Position numbers and translations under genes: made by a program. A stretch of DNA of 64,000 nt from Flavobacterium chryseum (GTDB taxonomy: Bacteria; Bacteroidota; Bacteroidia; Flavobacteriales; Flavobacteriaceae), in assembly GCF_004362015.1 (NCBI RefSeq), contig NZ_SNWW01000002.1, positions 1 to 64,000 of the forward strand. Direction: 5' to 3'. The notes beneath the pieces were generated by a model. The model ran no database searches and had not been told where the DNA came from. It was given only the letters and a program-made list of their open reading frames with translations. This document shows positions 54,102-64,000 of this stretch, in pieces. Position 1 is the first letter of the stretch. Each line of letters begins with the position of its first letter.

Positions 54102-55625
54102 TTAATTGAAGTTAAAAGGAACCGGTGGTTCTAATAATGATGGATTAGTATCAATAGCAGATTGAGGTAATGGCAATTCAAAATAATTATTGCCAGGAGT
54201 TATCTTTCTGGAAACCAATTCAGTTCTGGCATCATCAGAATAAAAACCAACTTCCTGCTGTGAAATAATTGCTGTAGCTTCAGCAATACCACGGCGTTTT
54301 AAATCAAAGAAATACTGTCCTTCAAGTGCAAATTCGACTCTTCTTTCATTAAACAGATCCTCTCTGGTAAGTATTGTTTTAGCTGGTAATCCGGCTCTTG
54401 ATCTCACTTCATTAAAAGCGCTTAAAGCAGCTGCAGAAGTAGTAGAACCTGCTCCGGCCAAAATCGCTTCGGCATGCATTAACAAAACATCAGAATATCT
54501 TAGTATAATCGTGTTTTGTGATGTTCTCATAAAAAACACATCGTTTCTTTCTGCTGCAGAACCTACAATGTATTTTCTGAAATTAGCTCCTGTAGAAGAA
54601 AGGATTTTTTTGTACGTGAAACCACCTTGATTTTTTAATAATTCAGGATAAAAGTCACCATCTGTCATAATCGTGTTCTTTTTTCTGGTATCTTTTGGCT
54701 CAAATCCAGCTTGTAGTGAGATAGAAGGCAGATAAACTCCCCATCCGTCGCCGCCACCGGTTATTCCTGTACCTCCCGGAACTATATAGGCCTGGTTTGT
54801 ATTTTGTGTTCCCCATTCTGTAGCAATCGCTTTCCATTGCAAGGCAAACATACTCTCTGCGCTATTATTATTTTCAGGGCTGCTAAATAAGTTTCCATAT
54901 TCCTGGATTAATTTATATTGGTTTCCAATAATTTGCTGGGTTAAGGCTGAACTTTCTCCGTATTCATTTAAGGTTAAATGCACTTTTGCAAGAATACCCA
55001 TAGCGGCAAATTTCGTAACATACCCTTTTTTTAATGGTTGTTCAGGTAGATTTTCAACAGCATATTCCAAATCCTGTTTTATAAATTTGTACACATCCGA
55101 AACGAGATTTCTTTTTGGCTGTGCAGCAGAACCGGCTTTGCTAATAATAGGCACAGCACCAAAAGTTCTCACGAGATAGAAATAGGCATTGGCTCTCATA
55201 AATCTGGATATTGCAATAGCTTTTTTATACGATGCTTCAGGCAATTCGCTTTTTCTTTCTTCAACCAGACTCATTAAATTATTGGATTGATCGACAACCG
55301 AAAATAACGAAACGTATCCTTCTGTCAGAATTGGGTTTTGCGAGGTTACCTGGGCATCTTTAAATTGTGCATAGGCACCATCAAATGAAAAAGCATTTCC
55401 CGCATACATATCTCCTACAGCAATCAGGAATTTATCATTAAAAGTAAACCACGGCTTAAAGTACAAACTCTCTGCGATTCCGTCAAAAGCGGTTACTCCT
55501 TCGGGTAAGTCTGCCGGAGTTAATTGATTTTCAGATGGTGCATCCAAAAAATCATCTGAACAGGAAAATAAAGACAGTAATGGTATTAGCATTCCCATCA
55601 TAAAAAGTTTAAAAAGTTTTTTCAT
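54102..55625 (-). CDS. SusD/RagB-family nutrient-binding lipoprotein
   Basis: A 507-residue lipoprotein (LSLFSCSDDFLDAPSE, Cys22). It has the SusD pattern: early SRFMRANAYFYLVRTFGAVPII, TPR-like helices, then NEVRSRAGLPAKTILTREDLFNERRVEFALEGQYFFDLKRRG and the closing LPLPQSAIDTNPSLLEP. It forms the lid on the SusC transporter and binds the oligosaccharide. It lies 62 bases after SusC and 10 before the glycan-binding protein. Confidence 0.95.
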   Translation of the reverse strand: MKKLFKLFMMGMLIPLLSLFSCSDDFLDAPSENQLTPADLPEGVTAFDGIAESLYFKPWFTFNDKFLIAVGDMYAGNAFSFDGAYAQFKDAQVTSQNPILTEGYVSLFSVVDQSNNLMSLVEERKSELPEASYKKAIAISRFMRANAYFYLVRTFGAVPIISKAGSAAQPKRNLVSDVYKFIKQDLEYAVENLPEQPLKKGYVTKFAAMGILAKVHLTLNEYGESSALTQQIIGNQYKLIQEYGNLFSSPENNNSAESMFALQWKAIATEWGTQNTNQAYIVPGGTGITGGGDGWGVYLPSISLQAGFEPKDTRKKNTIMTDGDFYPELLKNQGGFTYKKILSSTGANFRKYIVGSAAERNDVFFMRTSQNTIILRYSDVLLMHAEAILAGAGSTTSAAALSAFNEVRSRAGLPAKTILTREDLFNERRVEFALEGQYFFDLKRRGIAEATAIISQQEVGFYSDDARTELVSRKITPGNNYFELPLPQSAIDTNPSLLEPPVPFNFN

Positions 55626-55687
55626 AACTATTTTTTTTTATGTTAACGATTATGAATCATTAAGTTAAATGTGTTTTTTTATCAATT

Positions 55688-58600
55688 TTAGAATTCTAAA
55701 TTCACTCCCATAGAAATTGTTCTTGGCACAGGATATCTTCCTAAATCAATACCGCTTAGGGTTATATTTTGATCTAAATTTCCAAGGGCAGGATCAAAAC
55801 CGGAGTATTTAGTAAACGTGTATAAATTTTGAACATTTGCGTATACTCTTACTTTAGAGAAAATAGATTTTTCGAATATCTTTTCTGGTAAATCATAGCT
55901 CAATGAAACATTCTGAATTCTTAAATAAGAGCCATCTTCAACAAATCGATTTGAAATTCTGCCATTACCGTTTGGATCATTAAGTGTGATTCGGGGTACA
56001 TCTGTATTTTCGTTTACTCCAGGTTCAAAAGCACTTAATGCCTCAGTACTAACGTTTCCAAAACGATCTCCAAATCCCGGATAAATACCATCTGTATAAT
56101 GGCGCGTAAAATTGTAGATCTGGTTGCCCTGACTTCCTGTTAAAACAACAGATAAACTGATGTTCTTGTATTTAAAATTATTGGTAAATGCATACGTAAA
56201 ATCAGGAATTGCATCTCCTATGGCTGTTTGATCTTTACTATCGATTTTTCCATCACTGTTAAGATCTTTAAAACGAATATCTCCAATTCCGGTTCCTGTT
56301 TCCTGAGTTGGTCCTGCAGCTAATTCGGCAGCATTTTTAAATAATCCGTCAGTAACGTATCCATAAAATTGTCCTACCGGCTGTCCTTCTGTTGTTCTGG
56401 TAACGTTATATAAATCGAATTGTACTTTCCCTAACAAAGATTTGCCCTGACCCTGAAAACTGGTCAGCTCATTATTGTATTTAGATAAAATAATTGTACT
56501 GTCCCATGTGAAATTTTCGGTAACAATATTTCTTGTATTCAATGTAAATTCGACTCCTTTAGTTACAATTTCACCTGTATTGAGGTAGTAATTAAGTGCA
56601 CTTTGATTTGATTCATCGTTGATTTGTTTGGTCAGGAAATCTGAAGAATTCTTAACATAATAGTCAAAATCTATTTTTACTCTGTTATCAAATAATCCTA
56701 ATTCAAAACCGGCATTGAAAGATTTAAGAGATTCCCATTTAATATCCGGATTGCCTAAGTTATCAATTGTTGGTGACACACCTCCAAAGGGGGATGAAAG
56801 TAACGATAGTATGGTTTGATATCTGTTTGCCGGAATATTTTGATTTCCTACAAGACCATAACCTGCCCTGAATTTTAAATAATTTATAGTCTTTGATAAA
56901 GGCTCAAAGAACTTTTCGTTACTTACTGTCCATCCTCCTGAAAATGACGGGAAATATCCCCATTTGTTGTTAGGTCCAAAATTTGACGAAGCATCAGCTC
57001 TTAAAGACGCAGAGAAAGAATATCTGTCAGAAAAGCTATAGTTTAATCTCGAAATATAAGATGCCATCGACCATCTGCCGGAACCATTGCCGTTAAGTGC
57101 AGTATCAATATCTCCAATGTTTAAGTTCGTAAAATCCTTATTTAAAAACTCACCCGTTCTGTAACCGCTTAAATATTCATAGCGGCTTTCCTGGGCTTCC
57201 TGACCTAATAAGAAAGTAAAATTGTGATTTTCATTTAGCGTTTTATTATACGTCAGATAGTTTTTAATGTTCCAATAATAACTTTGATCCTGCTGTTTGA
57301 AAGATTTGTTTAAAAGTTCAGACACATTTCCTAAAGTATATTTAGGCGCAAAAGCACTGCTTTTTGAAAAATTCAGATCATAACCTAATTCAGATCTAAA
57401 AACTAATCCTTTGATAATCGTGAAATCAGCAAATAAATTACCATTAATTTTAAATCTTTCTGTAGTTGAATTATTGTATTCCGATAAAGCAATTGGGTTT
57501 GTTGCTTCATTTGCAGAAGACCCTAAACCACTTGTTGGTCCCGCATAAGAACCATCGGCGTATCTAACCGGTAATTCCGGCGATTGTCTTAAGGTGTTCA
57601 TAACCAAACCACCTCTATCATCGTTTCTTACTACTTGTTGAGACGACTTACTTACAGATAAGTTATTACCAATCTTTAGCCAGGATTTAACATTAGAATC
57701 TACATTTAATCGCATTGATAATCTGTTGAAATCTGAGTTTAGAACAATTCCTTCCTGATCAAAATAATTTAAAGAGGTATAAAAACGTGTTCCTTCTTTT
57801 TCACCGGAAAATGACAGCTGATGATTGTACATTGTAGCGGTTCTAAAAAGTTCATCCTGCCAGTTTGTTCCATTACCTAATAAATTAGGCTTTTGATATT
57901 GATACGGAACAGGCTCACCGTTTAATTTGAAAATTTTTGCCTGATAAGCAGCATATTTTGGCAAGTTTAAAACATCAACTGTATTTGTTACCTGCTGAGT
58001 TCCTAAATAGGTTTCATAGGTAAACTTTGATTTTCCTTTTTTTCCTTTTTTGGTTGTAATCAAAACGACACCATTGGCACCATTGGCACCATAAATAGCC
58101 GTTGCTGATGCATCTTTTAAAATATCAATGGTTTCGATATCAGAAATATTCAAACCTGATAAAGCAGAATTTTTAGTTTGTCCGCTTCCTCCGCCTAATG
58201 CGCTGAATGAAAAAGAGTCGTTGTTTTTATCAGCAAAAACGGGTGTTCCGTCAATAACATATAAAGGTTCGTTACCGTTAATGGAAGTTATTCCTCTAAT
58301 TTGAACAGAGATTCCGCCTCCGGGAGTACCTGAATTTTGAGTAACGTTTACACCTGCGGCCTTACCCACTAGTGCCTGATCGATAGAAGTAAACGGTTTG
58401 TCCTGAATTTCAGAAGCTTTAATAGAAGAAACAGCACCGTTTATATCTTTTCTTTTTGAAGTTCCGTATCCTATCACAACAACCTCATTTAATTTTTCCA
58501 GGTCATTAACCATAACAACCTGCATGACTGATTTTGCGGGCAGTATTAAATTTTTATATCCTACATAACTAAAAAGCAATGAAGCCGTTGGTTCGACGTT

Positions 58601-58786
58601 GTTTAAGGCAAAACTACCGTCGAAATCGGTAACTGTTGCGTTTTTTGTTCCTTGTACTACTACACTAACACCCGGCAGACTGATTCCGCCAGATGTTACT
58701 TTACCTTTAACAGTTTGAGCAAAGAAAAAATTTCCCCACATACACACTATTAAACACAATAGTTTTTTTAATGTTCTTTTCTGCAT
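55688..58786 (-). CDS. SusC/RagA-family TonB-dependent transporter
   Basis: A 1032-residue outer-membrane transporter: signal peptide ending FFAQ, carboxypeptidase-regulatory-like domain (VKGKVTSGGISLPGVSVVVQGTKNATVTD, residues 25-105), plug domain with VVVIGYGTSKRKDINGAVSS and ILKDASATAIYGANGANGVVLITTKKGK, then a 22-strand-type barrel ending MGVNLEF. It imports oligosaccharides captured by SusD, energised by TonB. First gene of the glycan operon. Confidence 0.95.
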   Translation of the reverse strand: MQKRTLKKLLCLIVCMWGNFFFAQTVKGKVTSGGISLPGVSVVVQGTKNATVTDFDGSFALNNVEPTASLLFSYVGYKNLILPAKSVMQVVMVNDLEKLNEVVVIGYGTSKRKDINGAVSSIKASEIQDKPFTSIDQALVGKAAGVNVTQNSGTPGGGISVQIRGITSINGNEPLYVIDGTPVFADKNNDSFSFSALGGGSGQTKNSALSGLNISDIETIDILKDASATAIYGANGANGVVLITTKKGKKGKSKFTYETYLGTQQVTNTVDVLNLPKYAAYQAKIFKLNGEPVPYQYQKPNLLGNGTNWQDELFRTATMYNHQLSFSGEKEGTRFYTSLNYFDQEGIVLNSDFNRLSMRLNVDSNVKSWLKIGNNLSVSKSSQQVVRNDDRGGLVMNTLRQSPELPVRYADGSYAGPTSGLGSSANEATNPIALSEYNNSTTERFKINGNLFADFTIIKGLVFRSELGYDLNFSKSSAFAPKYTLGNVSELLNKSFKQQDQSYYWNIKNYLTYNKTLNENHNFTFLLGQEAQESRYEYLSGYRTGEFLNKDFTNLNIGDIDTALNGNGSGRWSMASYISRLNYSFSDRYSFSASLRADASSNFGPNNKWGYFPSFSGGWTVSNEKFFEPLSKTINYLKFRAGYGLVGNQNIPANRYQTILSLLSSPFGGVSPTIDNLGNPDIKWESLKSFNAGFELGLFDNRVKIDFDYYVKNSSDFLTKQINDESNQSALNYYLNTGEIVTKGVEFTLNTRNIVTENFTWDSTIILSKYNNELTSFQGQGKSLLGKVQFDLYNVTRTTEGQPVGQFYGYVTDGLFKNAAELAAGPTQETGTGIGDIRFKDLNSDGKIDSKDQTAIGDAIPDFTYAFTNNFKYKNISLSVVLTGSQGNQIYNFTRHYTDGIYPGFGDRFGNVSTEALSAFEPGVNENTDVPRITLNDPNGNGRISNRFVEDGSYLRIQNVSLSYDLPEKIFEKSIFSKVRVYANVQNLYTFTKYSGFDPALGNLDQNITLSGIDLGRYPVPRTISMGVNLEF

Positions 58787-59263
58787 AAAATTTGGTTTTG
58801 AGTTGAGTTAAATAATTAGTTGTTTTAGTTTGTATAAAATATTTAATGGGTTGTTTTTGTCTAGCTCATTGTATAAGTTTTGATAAAAAACTATTTCTTA
58901 AATATTTCTTAACGAAAGTAAAATCTACAGCAGTCCAAGTGTAGAACAGATGAAGCAAATCATGCATCATTTGATGCAAAACAGCATTTGAACCCTCTGG
59001 ATTTAATGAATAACAGATAAAAACCGTTAAACGACTAATGAAGTATTGGTAAAAAATCATACTTTAAAATATATTATGCGAAATTATATTGTAGTATTTT
59101 TATTAAAATAACAAGTTTGAGAAAAATTCAAAAAAGTACTTTTTTCGAAACACGCTAAACAAAAAAAAGCCCCGATTTTAAATCGAGGCTTGTAAAATTA
59201 TATGAGCTTTAATGAAGCTTTTTTATCTTTATTCTATATTCTTTCTTCTTTAATCTTTTTTCT
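58787..59263. other. Intergenic region between HTCS regulator and SusC
   Basis: About 480 bases that must hold the susC promoter. I found no clear TAnnTTTG box, consistent with activation by the AraC-type DNA-binding domain of the HTCS. A short minus-strand frame (58866-59060) has no recognisable features and is not called. Confidence 0.5.
59167..59191 (-). terminator. Terminator after the HTCS gene
   Basis: AAGCCCCGATT / AATCGAGGCTT with a short TTA loop (one mismatch) is flanked by a long A tract that reads as T on the minus strand. It lies about 75 bases past the HTCS stop. Confidence 0.75.
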
Positions 59264-62200
59264 TTATTCCTTAGATCCAATTTCCTGTGTAGGGAGATGC
59301 CCGTATTTAATTTTATAACATTTGGCAAAATAAGAAGGGGAAGTGAATCCTACTTTATAACTAATTTCATTAATATTAATAGTATTATTGCCTTGCTCGA
59401 GCAATTGTTTTGCTTTTTCTAATCGTACATTTCTAATAAACTCATTTACTGAAACACCTGTTAGCGTTTTTATTTTTCGATACAATTGACTCCTGCTCAG
59501 GAAAACTTTAGAAGAAAGCAACTCCACACTTAAGTCAGATTCGCTCAGGTTTTCATTAATAAAATGAAGGATTTTCTGAATGAAATCATTGTCTAAAGAA
59601 GTGGTTTTTTCTTTTCCATCTTTTGTGATACCGGTATAAAACTTCTTAAACATTATTTGTCTGCTTGTAATAAGCTGTGCCAGACTGGATTTTAAAATAT
59701 CCAATTCAAATGGTTTGCTCAAATACATATCTGCACCAGAGTCTATTCCTTCAATCCTGTCTTGTACCATTGCTTTTGCAGAGAGCATCAATAACGGAAT
59801 ATGACTTGTTTTTAAATCTCCTTTTATATTTTTACACAACTGCAATCCGTCCATTACTGGCATAATAACATCTGTAATTATGATATCCGGTAATTTCTGA
59901 ACGGCCAGTTCGTAACCTTTTTTTCCGTTTTCGGCGGTAATAACTTTATATGATTTACTCAATTCTGTTTTCAGATAATTCCGTAATTCAAGATTGTCTT
60001 CAACAATCAAAACGGTATATGCTTTTGCAGTATCTGCCGCAATTTCTTTCATTGGCTCGTCAGGAATGTCTTCATCATCTGCCTGATATTTATTCGATTC
60101 AAACAAGAACTTATTTTTATTTTTTTCTATTTCAAAAACTTCATTGACTACTTCATTTTCCTTATAAAAAGAGTTGCCTAAAGGAAATGTTACCATGAAT
60201 TTTGTTCCTTCTCCCGGTGTACTTTCAACATCAATTTTTCCTTTATGAAGCTCAACAAATTCTTTTACAACCTCTAAGCCAATTCCGGTGCTGCCGTAGT
60301 AATCTTTATTTAGGTTATTAACCTGATAAAATCGATCAAAAATTCTTTTCAAATCCTCTTTGTAGATTCCTGAACCTGTATCTGTAATTGTTATTGAAAA
60401 GGATGGAATTTTACTTCCATTAATTATTAAGGAACTATCCTCATCTAATTTTTCTATAGAAATAGCAATAAAACCATCATCGGGAGTAAATTTAAAAGCG
60501 TTTGAGATAATATTGAATATTATTTTTTCCAGCATTTTAGGATCTAACCAATCTTCAAGCTCTTCAAGTTCTGATTCGAAATCAATAGTTATGTTTCTCG
60601 CAGCTGCTTCCTCATCAAAATAACCTATAATTTCTTTTACAAATGCGATCACTTCAATTTTTTTAACCTGAAGGAAAATTTTGTTGAACTCTAATTTATT
60701 AAAATCCATAAGCTCATTGATAAGCCTTGAAAGCCTGTCTGAGCTTTTGTGTACAGTTTTTAATTTGTTATGTATTTCGCGCGATACGTTTTTACTTCTT
60801 AAAATATCTTCGAGAGGGTTAATAATTAAGGTTAATGGTGTTCTGAATTCATGCGAAATATTAGTGAAAAACTGTAATTTTTTATTATTTAATTTCTCTA
60901 ACTGAATTGTTTTTTCTCTTTCTAATATTATGGATTGTCTGGCTTTAAAACGATTTTGATAAATTTTGTTGAAATATATAATCAGGAAAATTAAAATAGA
61001 GGCGTATATTAAATAAGCCCAAATGGTTTTCCACCACGGAGGAAGGATTTTAATTTTTAGCTCTAGCTGAACATTACTCCAGGAACCATCTGCATTGGCC
61101 GATTTTACTTTAAAAACATAATTACCAGGTTCCAAATTGGTGTATGTAGCTGTTCTGTTATTGCCTACATAATTCCAGTCTTTCTCAAAACCTTCAAGAT
61201 AATAGGCGTATTGGTTTTTTTTAGAATAATTATAATTTATCCCCACATATTCGATCGTAAAAACCGATTGCGCATGATTGAGAGTAATTTCTTTTGTCTG
61301 AGAAATTACTTTGGTTAATGGCGAACCCTCTTCATTTGGCTTTACAGATTTATTAAATAATTTGAAATCACTAAAATACAGCCTTGGTGCTTTTTCTGTT
61401 TTTTTAATTTCATTGGGATTAAAATAGTTTACTCCTTCATAACCACCAAAATACAGTTCTCCATTTCCATCTTTAAAGACTGCATTATTATTAAAATCGT
61501 TATCAACAAGACCATCATCTTTATTGAAATTTGTACTTTGTTTGTTTTTAAAATCGAGTTTTGTCAGCCCGGATCCACCGCTTATCCATAAAGATCCATT
61601 ATTATCAGAAATGATGGCGCGGACTGATTTTTCTTCAAAACCTGGAAAATCATCATAATCAGAAAAGATCTTATTTTTTTTATTATAACTAAAAAGTCCT
61701 TCACCATCTGTACCTATCCATATTTTTTTATCGTTTGACTCATAAATTGATAAAATGGTCTGAATACCTTTATATTTCGTTTTATCCCTGAACATTTCAT
61801 CTCGCATGTTTATCACTCTAAAACCGTAATCGGCATTTAAGTGTACCTGATATAGCCCTAAAATTGTTCCCACCCATAAAATATTATCAGAGTCAACAAA
61901 AACTTTACGAATAAAGGCTTCGTCTAAAGCGTTATCTGCAAAGGGTTTAGTATCACAATGAACGAATGTATTGTTCTTATTGTCAAAATAATGAAGTCCT
62001 TTTATGAAAGTTCCAATCCAGATTCGGCCTCCGGAATCTTCAGAAAAACTAAAAATCCTATTTGATTTTAATCCGGAAGTATTTGTCGTATTATAGTTTA
62101 TGAATCTGGTAGTTCCATTTTTCAAAAAATAGATACCGCGATCCCAGCTTCCTACCCAGATATTTTGTTTACTATCTATGAATATAGTCTGAATATCAAC

Positions 62201-63424
62201 AGCATCAAGACCGGAATAGTAACTTTGATTGTTTTTGTTAACATGGATATAGGTTTTAGCCGAAAGATTATAAATATCAAGTCCGCCGCCTTCATTACTT
62301 ATTATCAGATTACCCTTTTTATCTTTTATAACTGATGTTACATAGCTTGTTTGCAAGGAATTATCATTATTAACAAGTGACTCAAGTGAATTAAATTTAT
62401 TATTAGGCTTATCAAATACTCCAAGCCCTTTATTGAAATAACCTAGCCAAAGTCTTTTTTCCTTGTCTTCGTATAAGGACCATACGGAATTCGACTTTAA
62501 ACTAAAATTATTGTATTTACTGTGCAGGTATTTTTGAAGTACTTCTCCTTTATAATTTACAACTAATAATCCATCATTTTCTGTACCGCAAAGTATATAA
62601 TCCTGACTACTTTGTATAATAGATAAGATTTTATTTTTAGTAATAAAAAAATTCTCAAATTGATAGTTATCCGTTTCAGGTTTAATTTTTATCAGGCCAT
62701 TTTCAGTCGTTCCCAACCATAAATATCCAAATTTGTCTATAACTACACTTTCTGTATCATCTAACAAAGGTTCTCTTTTAAACTTGTCTTTATAAACATG
62801 TTTTACTTTTCCGTTTACATCTATCTCTAAAAGTCCATAACTGGTTCCTAAATAAATAATTCCCTGCTTATTTTTTACAGAACATTTGATTAAAAAATTT
62901 GGTTTTTCTAAAACTTTTGAGTGAACTAAGGATGCTTTTAAAGTTTTTACATTTAGTTTAAATAATCCAAAACCATAAGCACCTAAAATTATGTCGCCAT
63001 TGTTATCTTCAATAATTGTTTTTATAGTAATTGGCTGTTTATAGCCTTTTACAATTGCATCCTGAATATTGATTTTAGTAAAATTATCCAGATCCCTATT
63101 GTATAAACATAAACCTTCATCTGTACCAATCCATAAGTTATTTTTAGAATCAATAAAAGTGGCATAGATAAAGTTACTGTTTACTGAACCTGATTTTTTA
63201 TCATGTTTATATCCAAAATAATTTACCCCGTCATATCGATATAATCCTGCGCCGTTTGTACCTATCCAAATAAAACCATTTTGATCCTGAATTATAGACG
63301 AAATAGCTCTTTTTGAAGTAGTTTCCTGTATGCTTCTAAATTGGTAGTTTTCAAATTTATCCTGAGAAAACAGACAATTTATAAGCCCAAAGCAACACAG
63401 AAGAATATATTTGATATTTTTCAT
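59264..63424 (-). CDS. Hybrid two-component system (HTCS) PUL regulator
   Basis: A 1386-residue one-protein signalling system. A signal peptide (ending LFSQ) is followed by a periplasmic two-bladed-propeller sensor of Reg_prop repeats (DQNGFIWIGTNGAGLYRYDG, DSKNNLWIGTDEGLCLYN and many more), a Y_Y_Y domain (about 710-780), one transmembrane helix near 801-822, and HisKA with His858 in NISHEFRTPLTLI. HATPase (DTGSGIY, STGIGLEVV), a receiver with Asp1185 in IITDVIMPVMDG, and a C-terminal AraC-type helix-turn-helix (EISYKVGFTSPSYFAKCYKIKYG) complete it. It senses the oligosaccharide in the periplasm and activates the downstream susC operon. All catalytic motifs are intact. Confidence 0.95.
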   Translation of the reverse strand: MKNIKYILLCCFGLINCLFSQDKFENYQFRSIQETTSKRAISSIIQDQNGFIWIGTNGAGLYRYDGVNYFGYKHDKKSGSVNSNFIYATFIDSKNNLWIGTDEGLCLYNRDLDNFTKINIQDAIVKGYKQPITIKTIIEDNNGDIILGAYGFGLFKLNVKTLKASLVHSKVLEKPNFLIKCSVKNKQGIIYLGTSYGLLEIDVNGKVKHVYKDKFKREPLLDDTESVVIDKFGYLWLGTTENGLIKIKPETDNYQFENFFITKNKILSIIQSSQDYILCGTENDGLLVVNYKGEVLQKYLHSKYNNFSLKSNSVWSLYEDKEKRLWLGYFNKGLGVFDKPNNKFNSLESLVNNDNSLQTSYVTSVIKDKKGNLIISNEGGGLDIYNLSAKTYIHVNKNNQSYYSGLDAVDIQTIFIDSKQNIWVGSWDRGIYFLKNGTTRFINYNTTNTSGLKSNRIFSFSEDSGGRIWIGTFIKGLHYFDNKNNTFVHCDTKPFADNALDEAFIRKVFVDSDNILWVGTILGLYQVHLNADYGFRVINMRDEMFRDKTKYKGIQTILSIYESNDKKIWIGTDGEGLFSYNKKNKIFSDYDDFPGFEEKSVRAIISDNNGSLWISGGSGLTKLDFKNKQSTNFNKDDGLVDNDFNNNAVFKDGNGELYFGGYEGVNYFNPNEIKKTEKAPRLYFSDFKLFNKSVKPNEEGSPLTKVISQTKEITLNHAQSVFTIEYVGINYNYSKKNQYAYYLEGFEKDWNYVGNNRTATYTNLEPGNYVFKVKSANADGSWSNVQLELKIKILPPWWKTIWAYLIYASILIFLIIYFNKIYQNRFKARQSIILEREKTIQLEKLNNKKLQFFTNISHEFRTPLTLIINPLEDILRSKNVSREIHNKLKTVHKSSDRLSRLINELMDFNKLEFNKIFLQVKKIEVIAFVKEIIGYFDEEAAARNITIDFESELEELEDWLDPKMLEKIIFNIISNAFKFTPDDGFIAISIEKLDEDSSLIINGSKIPSFSITITDTGSGIYKEDLKRIFDRFYQVNNLNKDYYGSTGIGLEVVKEFVELHKGKIDVESTPGEGTKFMVTFPLGNSFYKENEVVNEVFEIEKNKNKFLFESNKYQADDEDIPDEPMKEIAADTAKAYTVLIVEDNLELRNYLKTELSKSYKVITAENGKKGYELAVQKLPDIIITDVIMPVMDGLQLCKNIKGDLKTSHIPLLMLSAKAMVQDRIEGIDSGADMYLSKPFELDILKSSLAQLITSRQIMFKKFYTGITKDGKEKTTSLDNDFIQKILHFINENLSESDLSVELLSSKVFLSRSQLYRKIKTLTGVSVNEFIRNVRLEKAKQLLEQGNNTININEISYKVGFTSPSYFAKCYKIKYGHLPTQEIGSKE

Positions 63425-63668
63425 TTACATTTTAATATTTATCAATTCTATTTGAAATAAAATTTATAATTGATTTTTATTTAATCATATCTAAAACAAT
63501 ATTAATAAAACTAAACAGAACACTTACTTTTTTTATCCAGATTTACCATATTGCTAAAAACCTGAGTAGATTAATGGCCTCAAAAGGATTAATCGTACTC
63601 AGGCTGTAGATTGCTTAAAAATAAATTAAATCCCGAAGTTATTTTTTTGTTTTTAAGTTCATTAGCAT

Positions 63669-64000
63669 TTATTTTAGTTCGAATTTAGTGGTAAGACCTT
63701 CATTAGAATTCCAGCCTACCATAATATTAAACAAACCGGCTTCGGTTAAAAAATTACCATTGTTGTCATAAAATCCAAGTTCCTTATCTGTTAAAGTAAA
63801 CTGAACGGTTTTTGTTTCTCCTTTTTTTAATGCAATAAGCTCAAAACCTTTTAATTCCTTAACAGGTCTAACCACACTGGCAACAGCATCATTTACATAT
63901 AATTGAACTATTTCTTTTCCATCAACATTTCCGGTATTGGTAACATCAACACTTAGTTCAATTTTTTCTCCTTTCTGGAAGGAAGTTTTTGCTAATTTCA
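63669..64000 (-). CDS. GH3-type beta-glucosidase, C-terminal part (runs off window)
   Basis: The last 110 or so residues of a glycoside hydrolase family 3 protein: the fibronectin-III-like domain with SVDVTNTGNVDGKEIVQLYV, RPVKELKGFELIALKKGETKTV and the closing IMVGWNSNEGL. The frame is open to the window edge. It is expected to cleave beta-linked gluco- or xylo-oligosaccharides in the periplasm and complete the degradation started by GH10/GH16. It is upstream of and co-oriented with the HTCS gene. The 63425-63668 gap shows no distinct feature. Confidence 0.85.
   Translation of the reverse strand, partial: KLAKTSFQKGEKIELSVDVTNTGNVDGKEIVQLYVNDAVASVVRPVKELKGFELIALKKGETKTVQFTLTDKELGFYDNNGNFLTEAGLFNIMVGWNSNEGLTTKFELK

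Noticed and set aside
58866..59060. 64-codon minus-strand frame upstream of SusC
   Set aside because: No domain, no promoter, lies in the expected regulatory region of the PUL.

Overview
The window looks like a chromosome segment of a Bacteroidota organism, most likely Flavobacterium or a close relative. Base composition is low in GC, promoters carry the Bacteroidota -7 box TAnnTTTG, and there are SusC/SusD pairs, a hybrid two-component PUL regulator, type IX secretion C-terminal signals and SPII lipoproteins. I saw no rRNA, tRNA or CRISPR array.

Layout. (1) 1-730: mobile-element debris, namely a possible IS end, an intergenic repeat and a broken IS6-type transposase. (2) 749-18677: a catabolic or detoxification-type island. 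Nine or ten genes on the minus strand encode mostly exported enzymes: two near-identical alpha/beta hydrolases of the Asp-nucleophile type, an OYE-family ene-reductase, a deacetylase-like protein, an isochorismatase-like hydrolase, a SnoaL-like protein, an alginate-export-type porin, an MBL-fold protein lacking canonical metal ligands, a YtcJ-type amidohydrolase and a Ser-hydrolase. Upstream lie a HisKA_2 histidine kinase, an NtrC-like response regulator, an SDR, a TetR regulator and a second, paralogous kinase. One palindrome (CGGAAC-N4-GTTCCG) precedes the outer hydrolase, the SDR and the TetR gene and defines a probable regulon. A different palindrome (AACGATATATCGTT) precedes both kinases.

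(3) 18850-31340: an island bounded by repeats and IS6 debris. It holds two giant secreted multidomain proteins with GH87-like (alpha-1,3-glucanase/mycodextranase) beta-helices, BIG_2 repeats, carbohydrate-binding modules and T9SS signals, then a deleted third copy and a chimeric GH29/M28 pseudogene. (4) 31935-33932: a strikingly GC-rich hybrid histidine kinase, probably recently acquired. (5) 34020-42500: an apparently intact IS6-family element, two truncated genes meeting head to head, a frameshifted secreted protein, a small membrane ORF, a DUF2141 protein, an NAD-dependent epimerase and a TetR regulator, with several copies of one dispersed repeat.

(6) 42579-50114: an RND efflux operon (permease, adaptor, TolC) with its TetR regulator and matching operators, then a frameshifted SDR divergent from an HxlR regulator. 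(7) 50490-64000: a polysaccharide utilization locus on the minus strand, in transcription order GH3 beta-glucosidase (runs off the window), HTCS regulator, SusC, SusD, surface glycan-binding protein, GH10 xylanase and GH16 glucanase. It is predicted to act on xylan and/or beta-glucan.

Family calls come from motifs read by eye. Substrates, operons and regulon membership are inferences.
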